64,000 nt of DNA from Euglena gracilis (Eukaryota > Euglenida > Euglenophyceae > Euglenales). The DNA is taken from NCBI GenBank assembly GCA_039621445.1, contig CP154957.1, positions 13,384,947 to 13,448,946 of the forward strand, given 5' to 3'. A program made the translations under genes and the position numbers. The notes under the pieces are model-generated. The model did not search any database and was not told the DNA's origin. It saw only the letters and a program-made list of their open reading frames with translations. Positions 1 through 12,000 of this stretch are shown piece by piece; the stretch's first letter is position 1, and every line of letters starts with the position of its first letter.

Positions 1-229
1 TGGGACTTTTTTGACCAATTTTGACCATTTCAGCCGATTTTTGGGTCATTCCATAGTCATTGTGAAGGAATTTTGCCAACAAATTATTCGAATGACTAAA
101 AACTGTTCAGTTGATGGTCCATTTTCCACGAATTGACAAAAATTACCTGTTATGGACGGAAAAATGCTAAAATTTTGTGTGGAACGGTTTCAAGTGACTA
201 AAAACTGCCCAAAGCAACCCCTCTTGTAG

Positions 230-545
230 GGCTTTGCACCCCAAATTAGGCATTAATCACTCAAAGTTAGGAATTGGCCCACCAAATCCCCTCAAAATTA
301 GGAACCTTTTCACTAATTAGGAATTTACCACTCAAAAGAAGGCATTGGCACACCAAACTTGGGATTACCACTCAAAATATCTGCACTTTACACCCAAAAT
401 TAGGCATTTGCCACTCAAAATTAGGAATACACACATGAAAATAGGAATTTGTACCTCAAAATTAGGAATTGGCACACTAAATTAGGAATTTGCTTTCCAA
501 AATTTAGAACAGGCACACCAAATTAGGCATTTGCAACTCAACAAA
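230..545. repeat. Degenerate AT-rich tandem repeat
   Basis: About ten imperfect copies of a unit of roughly 25-32 bp are seen, built around AAAATTAGGAATTTG followed by a short pyrimidine-rich CACTCA or CACACCA spacer. Copies differ by substitutions and small indels. A similar motif (CAATTAGGAACC) recurs at about 62,415-62,540. No coding potential. Confidence 0.7.
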
Positions 546-1149
546 AGCTCAACGACAGGTCCCGGCTTCCGTCACGCCGTCGGCCAGCCGTCGGCCAGCC
601 GTGTGCTCCCCCTATATCAAAAAAAGAGGGGGAACGCCGGTTGTGTCGTGAACCGGGGGGGGGGGGTTGAGTGAAATAAAGTCCGGTGTAGCCCGGCCGG
701 CCGAAGGCTGGGCCTGCCGGCCACAGGCTGGCCAGCCAACTGGGCTGCCCAGCTCACCTATCCCTGCACTTTCCCCCCCCACATCACAGCTTCCCAATCA
801 CAGCCCCCCAGCCTTGACCTAGCTCCATCCATCAAAATGTCGAGAAGGCAAAAATGTTTTTCATCGAAGAAAAAATTGTTTTTCATCGACCCAGCCCAGC
901 CCAGCCCCCTCCAGCCCGGACCCCCCCTCCCCCCTCTATACCCCCGGGGGGGACCCCATGGGGTACCCGTGATTGTTTCACGCTCTTCCTCACGCGGGGT
1001 AACCCGCGAGTGTAATGGTTTTAAGTTGACAAGTTGCAAAATAGCCTCTGCGTGAGATGGCAAGTTTCATTTGACACCAATTACAGAACCAAATTCCCAA
1101 CATAGGGCAGTACAACATTTTGGCAGTTTTCGCATGCAAAGGGTTTTAA

Positions 1150-1965
1150 TTTTTTGTAAGCATGTGACCCCCCCCCCCGAGTAGTAAACCCCCCCACTTT
1201 TAAACCCCCCCACTTATGACCCCCCCCCCACTTATAAACCCCCCTCGGGCCGACCAACCAAACCGGGACTTATAACCCCCCCCCCTGGGGAAGAAAGCCG
1301 CCGGGGACGATTTTTTTTCAGCCGCAGACGGTCGCAGATTGCCCAAAAACTGATGTTTTGGCAATTTTTTGAGACCAAACATCATCAAAAATGCCATTTT
1401 CATCCCAATTTTGCCGAAAATTGCCACTTTGGGGGGGGGTTCGGGGTCTTTTTGGGGGGTCGGATTTTCACCAACAATTCCGGGACTTATAACCCCCCCC
1501 ATTTATAACCCCCCCCCCCCTTTGGCCGACCAACCAAACCGGACCCTTTAAACCCCGGGGGTTTATAAGTGGGGGGGTTTAGGCCCCCGTAACCCCCCCT
1601 CGGTTTTCGACCAACGTTCCGAATAGTGCCCCCCCCCCGAATAGTAGGCCCCCCCCCCCGTGGATTGTCTGTCAATTGCAACGGAAAGGCAAGGGTTGAA
1701 GCCATTGTTGCGTTGGACCTCAACAGTCCTTTGCATCCACAAGAGTAAAATTGTGCAGCAAATTTGACATGGCTGGGAAAGGTAGGACATGTTGACCCAC
1801 AAAGAAACTTTTTCGATAATGCTCGGACCCCCTGGTTTTCAACCACTTTTCCGAATATTGCCCCTCCCCCCCGAATAGAAGCCCCCCCTCGGTTTTCAAT
1901 CAACGTTCTGAATGGTCGCCCCCGGGGGCTTCTATTCAGGGGGTTTATTAAAGGATGGGGGTAAT
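1150..1965. repeat. Cluster of C-run elements with ACTTATAACCCC motifs
   Basis: Blocks such as CACTTATAACCCCCC, a downstream CCGACCAACCAAACCGG and inverted counterparts recur at about 1215-1270, 1485-1590 and 1615-1960. A related short copy lies at about 12,236-12,312. The arrangement looks like nested or decayed copies of a short inverted-repeat element. No coding content is visible. Confidence 0.5.
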
Positions 1966-2679
1966 TTTAAACAGGGGGATAATTTTTTTCATCTGATTTT
2001 GATTTTGATCTTAGTAAGGAGTTAGGTTCCGGATGAATTGCCTCCTCTTCAACATCATCATTGGCGTGCAGTTTTCTTCTGCTTCACGTGGCTGATTGTT
2101 TTCCATTTCTTTTGAAGAAAAAGGGAAATGAAAATGAAAAAGAGAAAAATGGAAAATCTGAGAAAGAAATCTGAAACTGACGGAATTTTTTTTGTCAAAC
2201 CTGACCAAAATTAATGAACATATACCAACACACAGCCCCCAATTAACAGCCCCATGGGGCTGTTAATTGGATTAAGCTGATCCACCTCTGTCTCTTAGTC
2301 TACTGCCGATTGCTGGAACTGCATATCAATGAATATCGTTGCCACCAGGGGGAATAAAGCCGCGATATGTGACGTGTAGTGCTTTGCCTCCAGCTCAGCA
2401 CTCTGATGGCAAGGGAGTGGTGAGAAAAGTTTTGTTAATCATTCCGTTGCCAGGCTTTCCATATTTTTACATCTCTCAATCCCTGGGGTGCCTGTTTTTT
2501 TTAAAGTGTTTTCCTCCTTTTCTGCCAAGATTAAAAAACATCATCCAAGAGAAAAAATATCCCGATTAAGGTGTGTGTGTGTGTGTGTGTGTGTGTTCCT
2601 GTGGAACGCTTTCAGAATTCCACAATTGGGTGTGTGATGTGTTGATTCCATTTCTCCCAACACCACCATTCCCTGCTGC

Positions 2680-2783
2680 CGACCATGGGAACCAAGCAAA
2701 AAGGATGCGGCTCTCAGCCCCGGTTGCTGACACTGCTAAAAAAGTACCGCTTGGAATGCCTGCCCAGTATCAGTCTTTGCAGA
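2680..2783 (+). CDS. Candidate exon, unknown protein
   Basis: An open stretch reads AKRMRLSAPVADTAKK and then VPLGMPAQYQSLQR. It ends at a plausible donor (CAGAG followed by GTGCGC). The codon choice resembles the real exons downstream, and it could be an early exon of the zinc-finger gene. The acceptor side is uncertain and no homology is recognised. Confidence 0.3.
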
Positions 2784-3835
2784 GGTGCGCGTGTGTGTTG
2801 AGGACAAGAGTTCTTGTCCACCATGCGCACAACAGCCTTTAGTGTCCTGAAGCAGTCGCCAGCTTCATCCTTTTTTTGTCTCCTTTAGTTGCTTGCTTTT
2901 TCATCACCTCTGGAAAATAGGTTGAAAACCGACTGATGCCGCTTCCAAGCGCTTGATGCCCTCACCACCTCCCGAAACAGTGCTGCTTCGAAGGGCGGTG
3001 GTCCGGCGGCCGGACGTTGTGAAGGGCAGGTCATTGCTGATGCTGAAGACAAGAAACACAACGAGCACAACCCAAGCATTTTTTTGTGAAGAAAAAGGGT
3101 GCAAAATTGAAAGTCGAGTCCTTGTCTTGCCCTCCTGCTTTTTTTGTTCTATTTCACTGTTCTCTCACCGCAAAGGGCGACGCAAGCCGAGTTTCTCATC
3201 ACCCTTTCATTTGATTGCGGCGCAGTCAAGACATTTTGAAAACAACCCTAGAAATAATTTGAATAACTTCGTCCAGCCCTCAACTGCCTGGGGGGGGTGG
3301 AGGTGTTGAGTGTGCCTCCATCCAGGCTTGCTTGCCACGGCCTGGCCAAGGTGTCCCCCGAGATGCAGGATGGGGCAGGCTCCGGGCTGTCGTTCTTTGC
3401 TGCACCCTCGTTGTGGGCCGTCCCCAGCGTGTCATTGGCGGATTTGAAGCTGAAGGCGACGGATGCATGGCTGGGTACCCGGGAACAGGTGGCAGCGCAG
3501 CCAGAACCCAATGGCGTGGCGGGGCCATGGCTGAGATGGTTTTGAATGCCATTGTGCACATCGAGCGCGGCCTGAGTCCCGGCTGAAATCCTGGGTGAAG
3601 GCCTTCCCCCAAAGGCCAGGATCAGAGGGTGGACCAAAGGAACACAGGCCTTTTCTGCCTGTATGGCACAGCGCCTGCCGTCACTTCTAGCCATGCGGTC
3701 TCCTGGGGAACTCCTAAACCCCTTGACCAACACCGCCTGGCGGATGAGCAGTACCTGGCTGCAAGCCCAGCCCGTTGCCTTGCCAAAGGATGGGGCTTCT
3801 TGACCCTGGGGGGGGGCATTTGTTTCTTCTTTCAG

Positions 3836-3980
3836 CGTCACTGGGTTCTGCGGTTGCCTGTACACCGCCGCCCGCTCCATCCTGGATTCCGCCCACCGGT
3901 TTGCGGAGGAGGATGTTGTGGACATCCCTCAGCCAACCCTGCCCAGCCCTTCGGGAAGGGTAGTTGGCCGCTGGGTTTGG
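3836..3980 (+). CDS. Candidate exon, unknown acidic protein
   Basis: A good pyrimidine tract and acceptor (TTTCTTCTTTCAG) precede a frame containing CGCLYTAARSILDSA, then HRFAEEDVVDIPQP and SPSGRVVGRW. The donor is not clear; a GT occurs near 3979. The composition, with an acidic helix followed by a proline/serine stretch, looks like protein. It may be an upstream exon of the zinc-finger gene at 6-14.5 kb. Family unknown. Confidence 0.4.
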
Positions 3981-4319
3981 TTTGGTTGGGACCCGACCCC
4001 GGGAGGTTTCGAGATCGGGTGAGTGGCTGGGCTCGTAGCCCCCCCCCCCCCTTGGGGGTGTGTGCCATTGGTCAGCCAAGCCCAGCCAAAGGCCATACCA
4101 GAAAAATTTCAACTGTTTTCGGCCAGTTTGGGAGGGTGTTGGGTGGGTGGGTGGGTGGGCGATTCGAATTGGGGTCGTGCATGGGCGGATTTTTGAATTA
4201 GTGGGTGGGTTTGAATCCAGGAAAAAAGTGCCCCCCCAGAGGTCACTGAGTGAGATTATGCTTCCGGTTCTTCGTGGCAGCCTCTCCCACAGTGTCGTAA
4301 CGTGCACAGCTGCTGAAGG

Positions 4320-4371
4320 ATGCCTGTGTTGGATGTGGATGACGATATTGACCACCCTTCTCCAGGCCAAG
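4320..4371 (+). CDS. Candidate short exon or start exon
   Basis: An ATG-led frame reads MPVLDVDDDIDHPSPGQ and reaches a donor-like GTGATGG. In-frame sequence upstream is stopped, so this is either a first coding exon or starts at a nearby AG. The acidic content matches the candidate exon at 3836. Function unknown. Confidence 0.3.
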
Positions 4372-4964
4372 TGATGGAACGGTTTCATAATTGCTTCTCA
4401 GAAAGATGTTAACAACTGGTGAGCTGCATACTCACAGGCAAAATCCCATTTTGACGAAGCAATTCCTTCAGAGATTCCAAGGGAATCAGAATTTACTGGC
4501 TGGTTTTCAAAAACTGAAAGTGAACCCTGCCCGGGATCGTTGAAATTTGTTGTCTATCCCGAGGTCTCCACATAGGCAGTGTTCAACGCAAATTTTTTTC
4601 CCCAACCTTGGGGCGCCCCCTCCCTTCCTCGCAATTTCGATTTCTGGCTGGATAGCACTGAGAATTTATATGCTTCGAATAGTTTCAAAGAGGTCCAAAA
4701 TGATGTTCGAACTGACCAGCTCAGATTTTGGGTCTTAAAATTGACACCGAAATTGATATTGAATTTTTTTGTCCGATTTCCTGATTCTTTCTCTGGCTTT
4801 TCACTTTCAATTTTTGACTATTCATTTTGATCCTATACCTGGTCCAGTTCCATGGGGTACAGGACCAGAAGGGTGAGGAGGGGTTGTACCCTGCGCATTT
4901 CCCGTCAGCGATGAAAAAGAGAACTGATTCTTTGTGTGGGTGAATATGCGCTTCATGCACGGAG

Positions 4965-5102
4965 GTGGATGGCTCCAAAAAGAAGCCCGGGCAGTTGGAG
5001 GACGTCACTGACCTCAATGAGGCCACCAAAGGATGCCCTTTGGGGTACATAGCAGTGGTTTCTTGTCTGGAAGAAGAACAGCCACGGGCAGAAAGGAAAA
5101 CC
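4965..5102 (+). CDS. Candidate exon, lysine-rich start, unknown protein
   Basis: A clean 46-codon frame begins just after an AG with VDGSKKKPGQLEDVTD, continues LNEATKGCPLGYIAVVSCLE and ends at a strong donor (ACC followed by GTGAGG). Codon use resembles the neighbouring exons. It is probably an upstream exon of the zinc-finger gene. Phase does not match the next exon proposed at 6080, so an intermediate exon may be missing. Confidence 0.4.
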
Positions 5103-6079
5103 GTGAGGGTTTTCCACAAGGTTTGGGTGACCTTTGGGCCGATGGGAACACAGGTCACACCAGGGGGCGTGGTCTGAGGGGGGGGGTTGGTGACCCCTGG
5201 CTGCCTTTCGCGTTGGGTCAAGGAACCCTGTGAGTGGTGAACTCTGTGTGTGGTGAACCTTGTGGGTTGTTACATTTCATCGTGAAGGGGGTTTCTGTGG
5301 AGAGCACATGTGCTACTTGGAATGGCATTAGATGTTAGAATCCATGTTTGTCACATTCTCCTTTCAGAAGGTTGTGCAAGTACACATGCCCTTGACATTA
5401 AGAGTTGACACTGTTTGGTGTTTTCTTGCTTCGACAAAAACACCCAAATATTATTCATTCAACAATCTGAAGGTTCCTTGTAATTTCGTTGTGGTTTTCC
5501 AGCAGCAGGTGTGTTTGGGTGCATGAGCATCGCTAACCCAAACCCCCAAAATATCCCCCCCCCAATAATGTCCCCCCCTGGCCCGGGACTTCGGCTGCCC
5601 AAATAATATAACACCCCCTCTGCCACACCCAAGAGTTGAAAATCAAGCAAGGCAGAAAATTCTGAATTTCCGTTCAAAAAAAACCTGGTGGTCCCGAACT
5701 TTGAGGCAGTATCAACCTAAATAAAAGTGTCAAAGATGCGCAAAGTCAGATATCATGTAAAAGTGTGAGTTTTTTTGGTGGTTTTTTACAGTTTGAAAAA
5801 TTGCCCATATACCCCACCAAATAATCCCCCCCCCCCCCCCCGGTGGCCCCTGACTTCGGATCCCAAATAATATACCCCCCCAGGTACATTATTTGGGGAG
5901 TTTACTTGCTCTGGATAACATGTGGGATTGCATTTTCACCTCCATTATTAATGCCTCCACTTCCATACTCCCAAGAAGTCCAAATTCTATCTGCTCTTCA
6001 GAATCATTGGCCCAATGCCAAAAGCCAGCCACAATATACAACACCTTCTGGGCCCGAAGCTGAGAGCATCTTTTCCAAG

Positions 6080-8928
6080 CTGATGCTTCTGTCGAAGAGA
6101 AGAAGACGAAGGCACCCAAAAGCGAAGGCAGCCCCAAGAAGGTTGCAAAAGCGACTGGTGCATTGTGTGCCCAAATCGATTTCTATCGTTTGCTGTTTTT
6201 TTTTAACACAAGACAAGGGTTAATAACCTTCAATTTGTTACCATTTTTATGGTGCTCTGCAAATGGGGGTGTCACACAACATGATGAAAACCATCCCAGG
6301 TTTTGTTGTAAGAAGTCCTTGAACAATCCCTATATAACTTAACTGGAGGATTTGGCAAGAGGGGTGCCAAACCCGTCATTATTTGTGATGTTTTGGGGAA
6401 GTGAGTGGCATTTGCGTTAGTTTTTCTCCCCACCTATGTTGTCGCTGGTCTGGATGAGTGCCAGCTGGTGCGAGCGAACAGGGTCGATGCTAACAACCTT
6501 TCGCTCTCCCATAACGAATGACTGGCGCTTCCCTGTTGCAAAACAATGTTGCAAAATGTTGAGTACGAACACAGGCAAGCCACGGAGAACTATGCGATGG
6601 TAAAACCGTAATTACGTCCCCCTCTGCCTGTGCCAGCAGTTCGTGCTAATGTGTTAGTGCTTCCGACCCCCCCCCCCCTCGTTGCCCCAGACAGTGCCCC
6701 AGCAGCCAGCCCGCTCCGGCAAAAAGGCGCCGTCGGGCGACGCGAAGGGGAAGCCCAAGCCAGTTGCCACCACCAAGGCGTCCAGCGGAATGGTGTGCCG
6801 ACGCCAGGTGACTGGCTGAGCGAACACCCAATGCCCTTAAATCAGCTCCTGGAAATTCAGGGCATTTAAAGGAAACTGTTTTTTCCTGCTATTTGGGGGC
6901 TCGTTTTTTTTTGTCATCTTGTTCTTCATTGTTTATGCTCTTGCTGTTATTGGCACAAAAATGATTTGACTTAGTGAGACGCAAACAACAAATGTGATTC
7001 TATGCCTCCCTTCTTTCTTTGGAAATCAATTCTGATTCCCGTCCATGTTTGGTTGGGGTCCTCTTTTTGGATTTATGCGGAACTATCTGTGCGAAAAAAT
7101 CTTTGAAGGACAATTTTGGCTTTCAAGAATACCACCCCAAAATTAGAACCCCCCTGCGGATTTTCTGCAAGAATCCAAACACTAAATTACCCCCAAATAA
7201 GACCCCACGGTTTTTGGGAAGAAAAACCAAAAAAACCCAGACCCCCCAAAACAATTGTGAAAATGTCCCAAAATGGGTTATTTTTTGACATTTTTTTTTA
7301 ACAGGGGGGAGTACGGAACTCAACCATTTCAACCACCACACATGCCGGGGCAAGAGACCTCCGACCCTGACCTGCTCTCTGACCCCCCCCCTGCAGGGCT
7401 GGCTGGAGGAGTCTGGGGGCTTCCCGATGCCCAACATGGAGAAGAAGAAGGAGGTGGACGAGGTGGACCCGGAGACCGGCATCCGCCAGTCGCTGCTGCG
7501 CATCCTCCGAGCGGCGGACGACCTGCCGGGGGCCAAGAAGAAGAAAGCACCGGCCGGCCATCCGCATCCCGACTGAAGTATCACAGACTTCATGTTATTT
7601 GCCGTTTTATGAAGAGCCCCAAATGGACCAGAAATGAAAACTCGTATTTCTGCATTGTCTTCCTCCATACATTTGAATTGTTTCAATTTTCCTGTCTTGT
7701 TGGTGCTTTGGTTCAATCAGGATGCCGCAATGTTCGTGGAACGCCATTCTTGTATTTTCGCCATATTTTGGGTTTCTGGCGTCCGTTCTGCCAGAATTTT
7801 TCCCAGTGCTGTTTTAACGATCATGGATAAAGCGGGGGTTTTCCATGGAAAAGTTTATGCAGATTTTCTGAAGCAATCGGCCCCCGCATTTTTGCAGCTG
7901 TAGATGAAACTGCGCAACTGATCGCATTCCTCCAGTGGGACGTTTTCAAACACTTGTCCATTTTCCCCCACCCGTGCAGGCCCACTGCCCAGGCCACAGG
8001 CAGCGGAGCAGGCCGTGGCACGGCGGGGGGCCGCCACTGCCGGCCACCTCCAAGGCCAAGCTGGCGCCTGGCGGGCACCGCCCCGACCCGGAGGACCGCC
8101 TCTTCCCAAAGCCCGTGATCTGGGCCGAGCCCGCCACCAAGAAGCGCGAGCGCCGCAGCATCATGGCCAGGGGTGGCCTCGGGCGAACATATTCTGGCGG
8201 CGCACTTCGGCGATGGATACAGTGTTGGTGTGGCAAACGTGGTGCAAACTCATGGTACAAAAGGCTCGTTTGGAATGAAAATGGGTTTGAATTGAGGGGT
8301 TAGGAAGGGTGTCGGGCTAGGAATAAATTTATGCCTGGGAAACCACTGTCCTTGATAACAGCCCAATTGACCTCAAATAATGGACCTCTGGTGCCAGGGT
8401 GAAAACCTGTCGAAATGCCCAACGAAGGCAGGCATTCCAGTTATCGGCGTCCCTGTACCATCTGATTTGATGGGTGACAAGTCCTGGGGAAGGCAGGGTG
8501 GGGGGACTCACACGTGCCCACCTGGAGCACAAGTCATCCCTGCAGTCGTTGAAGTACCTCACGGAGATGGACAACTGGAAACTGGACAACTTCTACCTCA
8601 CATGGGACTGCACTTTCTGCCTGCGAACGTTCCCCGACAAGGTGTTTTGCCTTGCCCCCCTGTGGCCTTGTGGCTGTAATCTGGTGACCATTGTGTGCTT
8701 TTGATTTGGTAGTCACTCTTGAGCTGCCTGATTTTGCGGATGGAATGGCATACCCCCCCCCCCAATATAAAGCCACCCAAATAAATACCTTGCCACCCAA
8801 ATATATATATGTATATATGCATACACATACATATATTAAAATAAATACACACGCACGCACGCACACGCACGTACACGTGCATGCCGCGCGCGCACGCACG
8901 CATGCACGCACCCACCCACCCACCCACC

Positions 8929-9014
<86 letters not shown>

Positions 9015-12000
9015 CACACACACGCGCGCGCGCGCGCGCCACCCCCCAATGCAAAGCTCGCCGATGGTGTCATTCAGGAAAAAAGCAGAAAATTCGGGTA
9101 GATATAACAATTTTCCACCAGCAATCATGCATTTCGGACAAAATTTGCAAAATTTTTGGGGAAATAGGAGGTACACAATGAAACGTTGGCAAAATTGGCA
9201 TTTGATTGTAGTTGAAAGCCTTCGATGGTAGAGGCCACCCAAAATTTTTGATTCCCTCCCCAAATAGAAAGCCCCTCCCCCCATGAGGGTCTTGAAATCC
9301 CCAAATATGAAGCCCCCCAGCTTTATATTTGGGGATTATTTGGGGCAGGGCTGTGATTCCTCCGTGTACCCCAATCGGCACCGAGTTGTCTGCCGCGACT
9401 TGCGACTTGCTTACTTGCAACGCATTTGCTGCTCTGCCGCAGGAGTCCCTGGGGGAGCACAAGGCCATCTGCGACAAGCGGACTGGAAACCCTCTGGGGG
9501 CCCGGCAGTCCCTCTGCCAGGGACGGGGTGCCCTGTGCAATGCGCTTGGATTCTTGAGCCCCCCCCCCCCCGATAACACTGCTGCTCTATTTGGACGTGT
9601 GCGCATGTGTGCTGCATGCACCACTTCTGTTTTTTGGGGGGGTTAAGCTGGCTCTCTGGAAGAAGGTTTTGGGGGGTCCCCGCGATAAATACGGCATTGA
9701 TGTATTACAGTTGTTTGGTAAACCAACGCCGGATTCATGTTTTTCATTTTGGCTTTGGGGAGAACGCCACCCCCCAAATCAACTCTTGTCTCCCCAAATC
9801 AACTCTTGTCTTTGATGAATGGCCAAATGATGGTTTTTTGTTTGTCTTGACCCTGCCGCCACCTGTCTGTATTGCAAGAAGGAGTTCCCCAGCGAGCAGG
9901 TGCTGACCAGCCACAAGCAGCACTCCCACGGCCACCTAAAGGAGGTGAAGCACGAGCTGCAGCTGGAGAAGCTGCGGGTGGACGTATGCACCGATGTCCC
10001 CTGAACAAGTCGTATTTTTTTTCGTGACCCGCTGAGGCGCAGGTTTTTTGTTTTTTGGTCAAGACTTTCCTTCAGCGCCCAAGAATTTTCCCTGACAATG
10101 CTATGCTGGGCGAGGAGGGTTGACCCGCACCCACACCTCCCGGCTGTGGGGTTCTGTCTGTTTGGGCGACTTTCACTCTCCATGCATTCGATCGACAAGG
10201 TGCAGGAGGAGGATTGTTTTTAACTCGGTCCGGCCCCAGGGTGGCAGGGGCCAGGGATTGGTGCTCATCCTGAAACGGATAACCACACAAGTACTGATAA
10301 AACCAGAAACCCCAAAATACAGATAATTACGGATGTCTGCGGATAAGACAAAATTTTTGATCAGTGAGCATGAGCAATAACTGCATGAAGTTTACCTGGT
10401 TTGGGCCATTTTCGGCCATTTCTGGCGACCTTTGGTTCCTTCTTGTTGCTTCTGGCTGCCTTTGGCTTTTTTTTGACTCCTTCTGGCTGCTTTTGGGCGC
10501 TTCTGGCCACTTTTAGGCCACCTTTGGCCCCTTTTATGCCATTTTTGGCCAGCATTTTTGGCTTCTCTGTTTTTGGCTAAATTTATTCATTTCTTGCAGT
10601 TTCTGGCAGTTTTTTCCCCCACTTTTGGCCATATTTTGTCCATTTTTTGACTGCATTGCAAAAAAACCATGTTTTTTTTTGACTTTTTTTTGTGAATGAT
10701 AGTTCAAGACATCCAAATGTGGCTTAATGAAAATCCTGGAGAGGTGACAAGTGCCCTCCAGCAGAAATATTCCCACAGATCCCCCAAAGGCCTCCGATGT
10801 CCATCCCAACCTCGGGCCCCACCCTTGACGCTTGGGGACGCTTGGGGGGTTCCTGCTATGGCGATCTGGGTTCCGGTGCACAGTGCCAGAATTGTCTTTC
10901 CGGCAATCTTCAGAAGTCCCATTTTTGGGGGATAGTCCCCTGCAGGCTTGTGCTTAGTCGGGTGCCTACCCCACAGGGGATGGGCGGGTGCTAGGGGCAC
11001 GCACTATAGCAGCCCATCTGACCCCCCGGGGGGGGGGTTGGGGGTGCCAGGCACCCCCCTCCGACCCCGGCGCCGGAGCCCCCCAAAAGGCCATTTTCAA
11101 TGAAAATTTTCTCTGACCCCCCGGGGGTGTGCCTGCTAGGGGCAGGCACCCTATAGCACCCTCCCCCCCCAGTCGGTAAGCACAAGCCTGGTCCCCTGCC
11201 AGGCTTGCCGGGTGGGTTGAGTGTCTTTTCATGGCTCTTGAATAATAAACTTGATCAAAAAATAACAAATAGAAATGGGCCATCCTCTCCGCAGATATTT
11301 CACCTCCTGGTGTTATTCCACTGGTGTCTCCGCCCCCCCCCCCCCACAGGTGGAGAAGATCCAGAAATGGGTGGACGAGTGCGATATCGATGCCCAGCGC
11401 GTGGACAACTGTACCAACACGCTGCATCAGCTGAGCGACACCCTGATCTCCATGAAGGCATGTGGTAGTTTTTTTTTTGATGTGCCCCTCTGCATTTGTT
11501 GGGGGGGCTTTCTTTGAATGCCTGATTTCTAGCCAGGCAGCTGAAGCCCCCAAAGTTTTTTTGGATATTCAAATTGTACATAACCGTTTCCAGATTCATT
11601 CTAGGTCCTCCACAGACCCCACATGTTGACATGCCGTGTCAAGAAGTTCTCGCAAAATTATGAGATAAACCGAACAAGATTTTCCAATGCCAACAGAATG
11701 TTAAAAGTGTGACCTGATCAGATTTTTTCTCCAGGCCTCAGGGTCCACCGGCTGCCATTTTTGCTAGCCAATAGAAAATAAACTCACTTCCCACACCCCC
11801 CACCCGGGGGGGGGGGGGTTGGGGGTCCCCTGACTGGAAAACCATGCGGCGCTGCCCCCCCCCCTGAGTTCAGGGCTCTACAGGAATCCCTGCAACCCCA
11901 TGCGTGGTGGGTGAAACACCCCACCCCATCCTGGTGGGGGTCCGCCCCCCCCCACCCCACCAGGCCTCCTCGTATTTCCAAGGGAGGCGACTTTTTCGGC

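Larger units (their letters stand above)
1..2670. other. Gene-free left edge with AT-rich and C-run repeats
   Basis: No convincing exon is seen here. The stretch begins with AT-rich sequence, passes through a degenerate tandem repeat (about 230-545), a G/C-rich patch near 550-960 and a cluster of C-run elements (about 1150-1965). A short (TG)n tract lies at 2571-2596. The open frames are low-complexity proline/glycine translations of the C and G runs. Confidence 0.6.

Noticed and set aside
3400-3480. RVIGG motif suggesting a trypsin-like protease
   Set aside because: No catalytic His, Asp or Ser context is nearby, and splice boundaries are unclear. Chance match.
3248-3925. 225-codon minus-strand open frame
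   Set aside because: It overlaps a better plus-strand exon with a strong acceptor at 3,835. Its composition is that of an antisense shadow, and no minus-strand gene is supported elsewhere.
10360-10690. CCATTTTTGGCC-rich tract considered as a relict dinoflagellate spliced leader
   Set aside because: The text repeats TTTTGGCC/CTTTTGG loosely, but no stretch matches the spliced-leader sequence closely. It is low-complexity, as at 49.8-50.2 kb.
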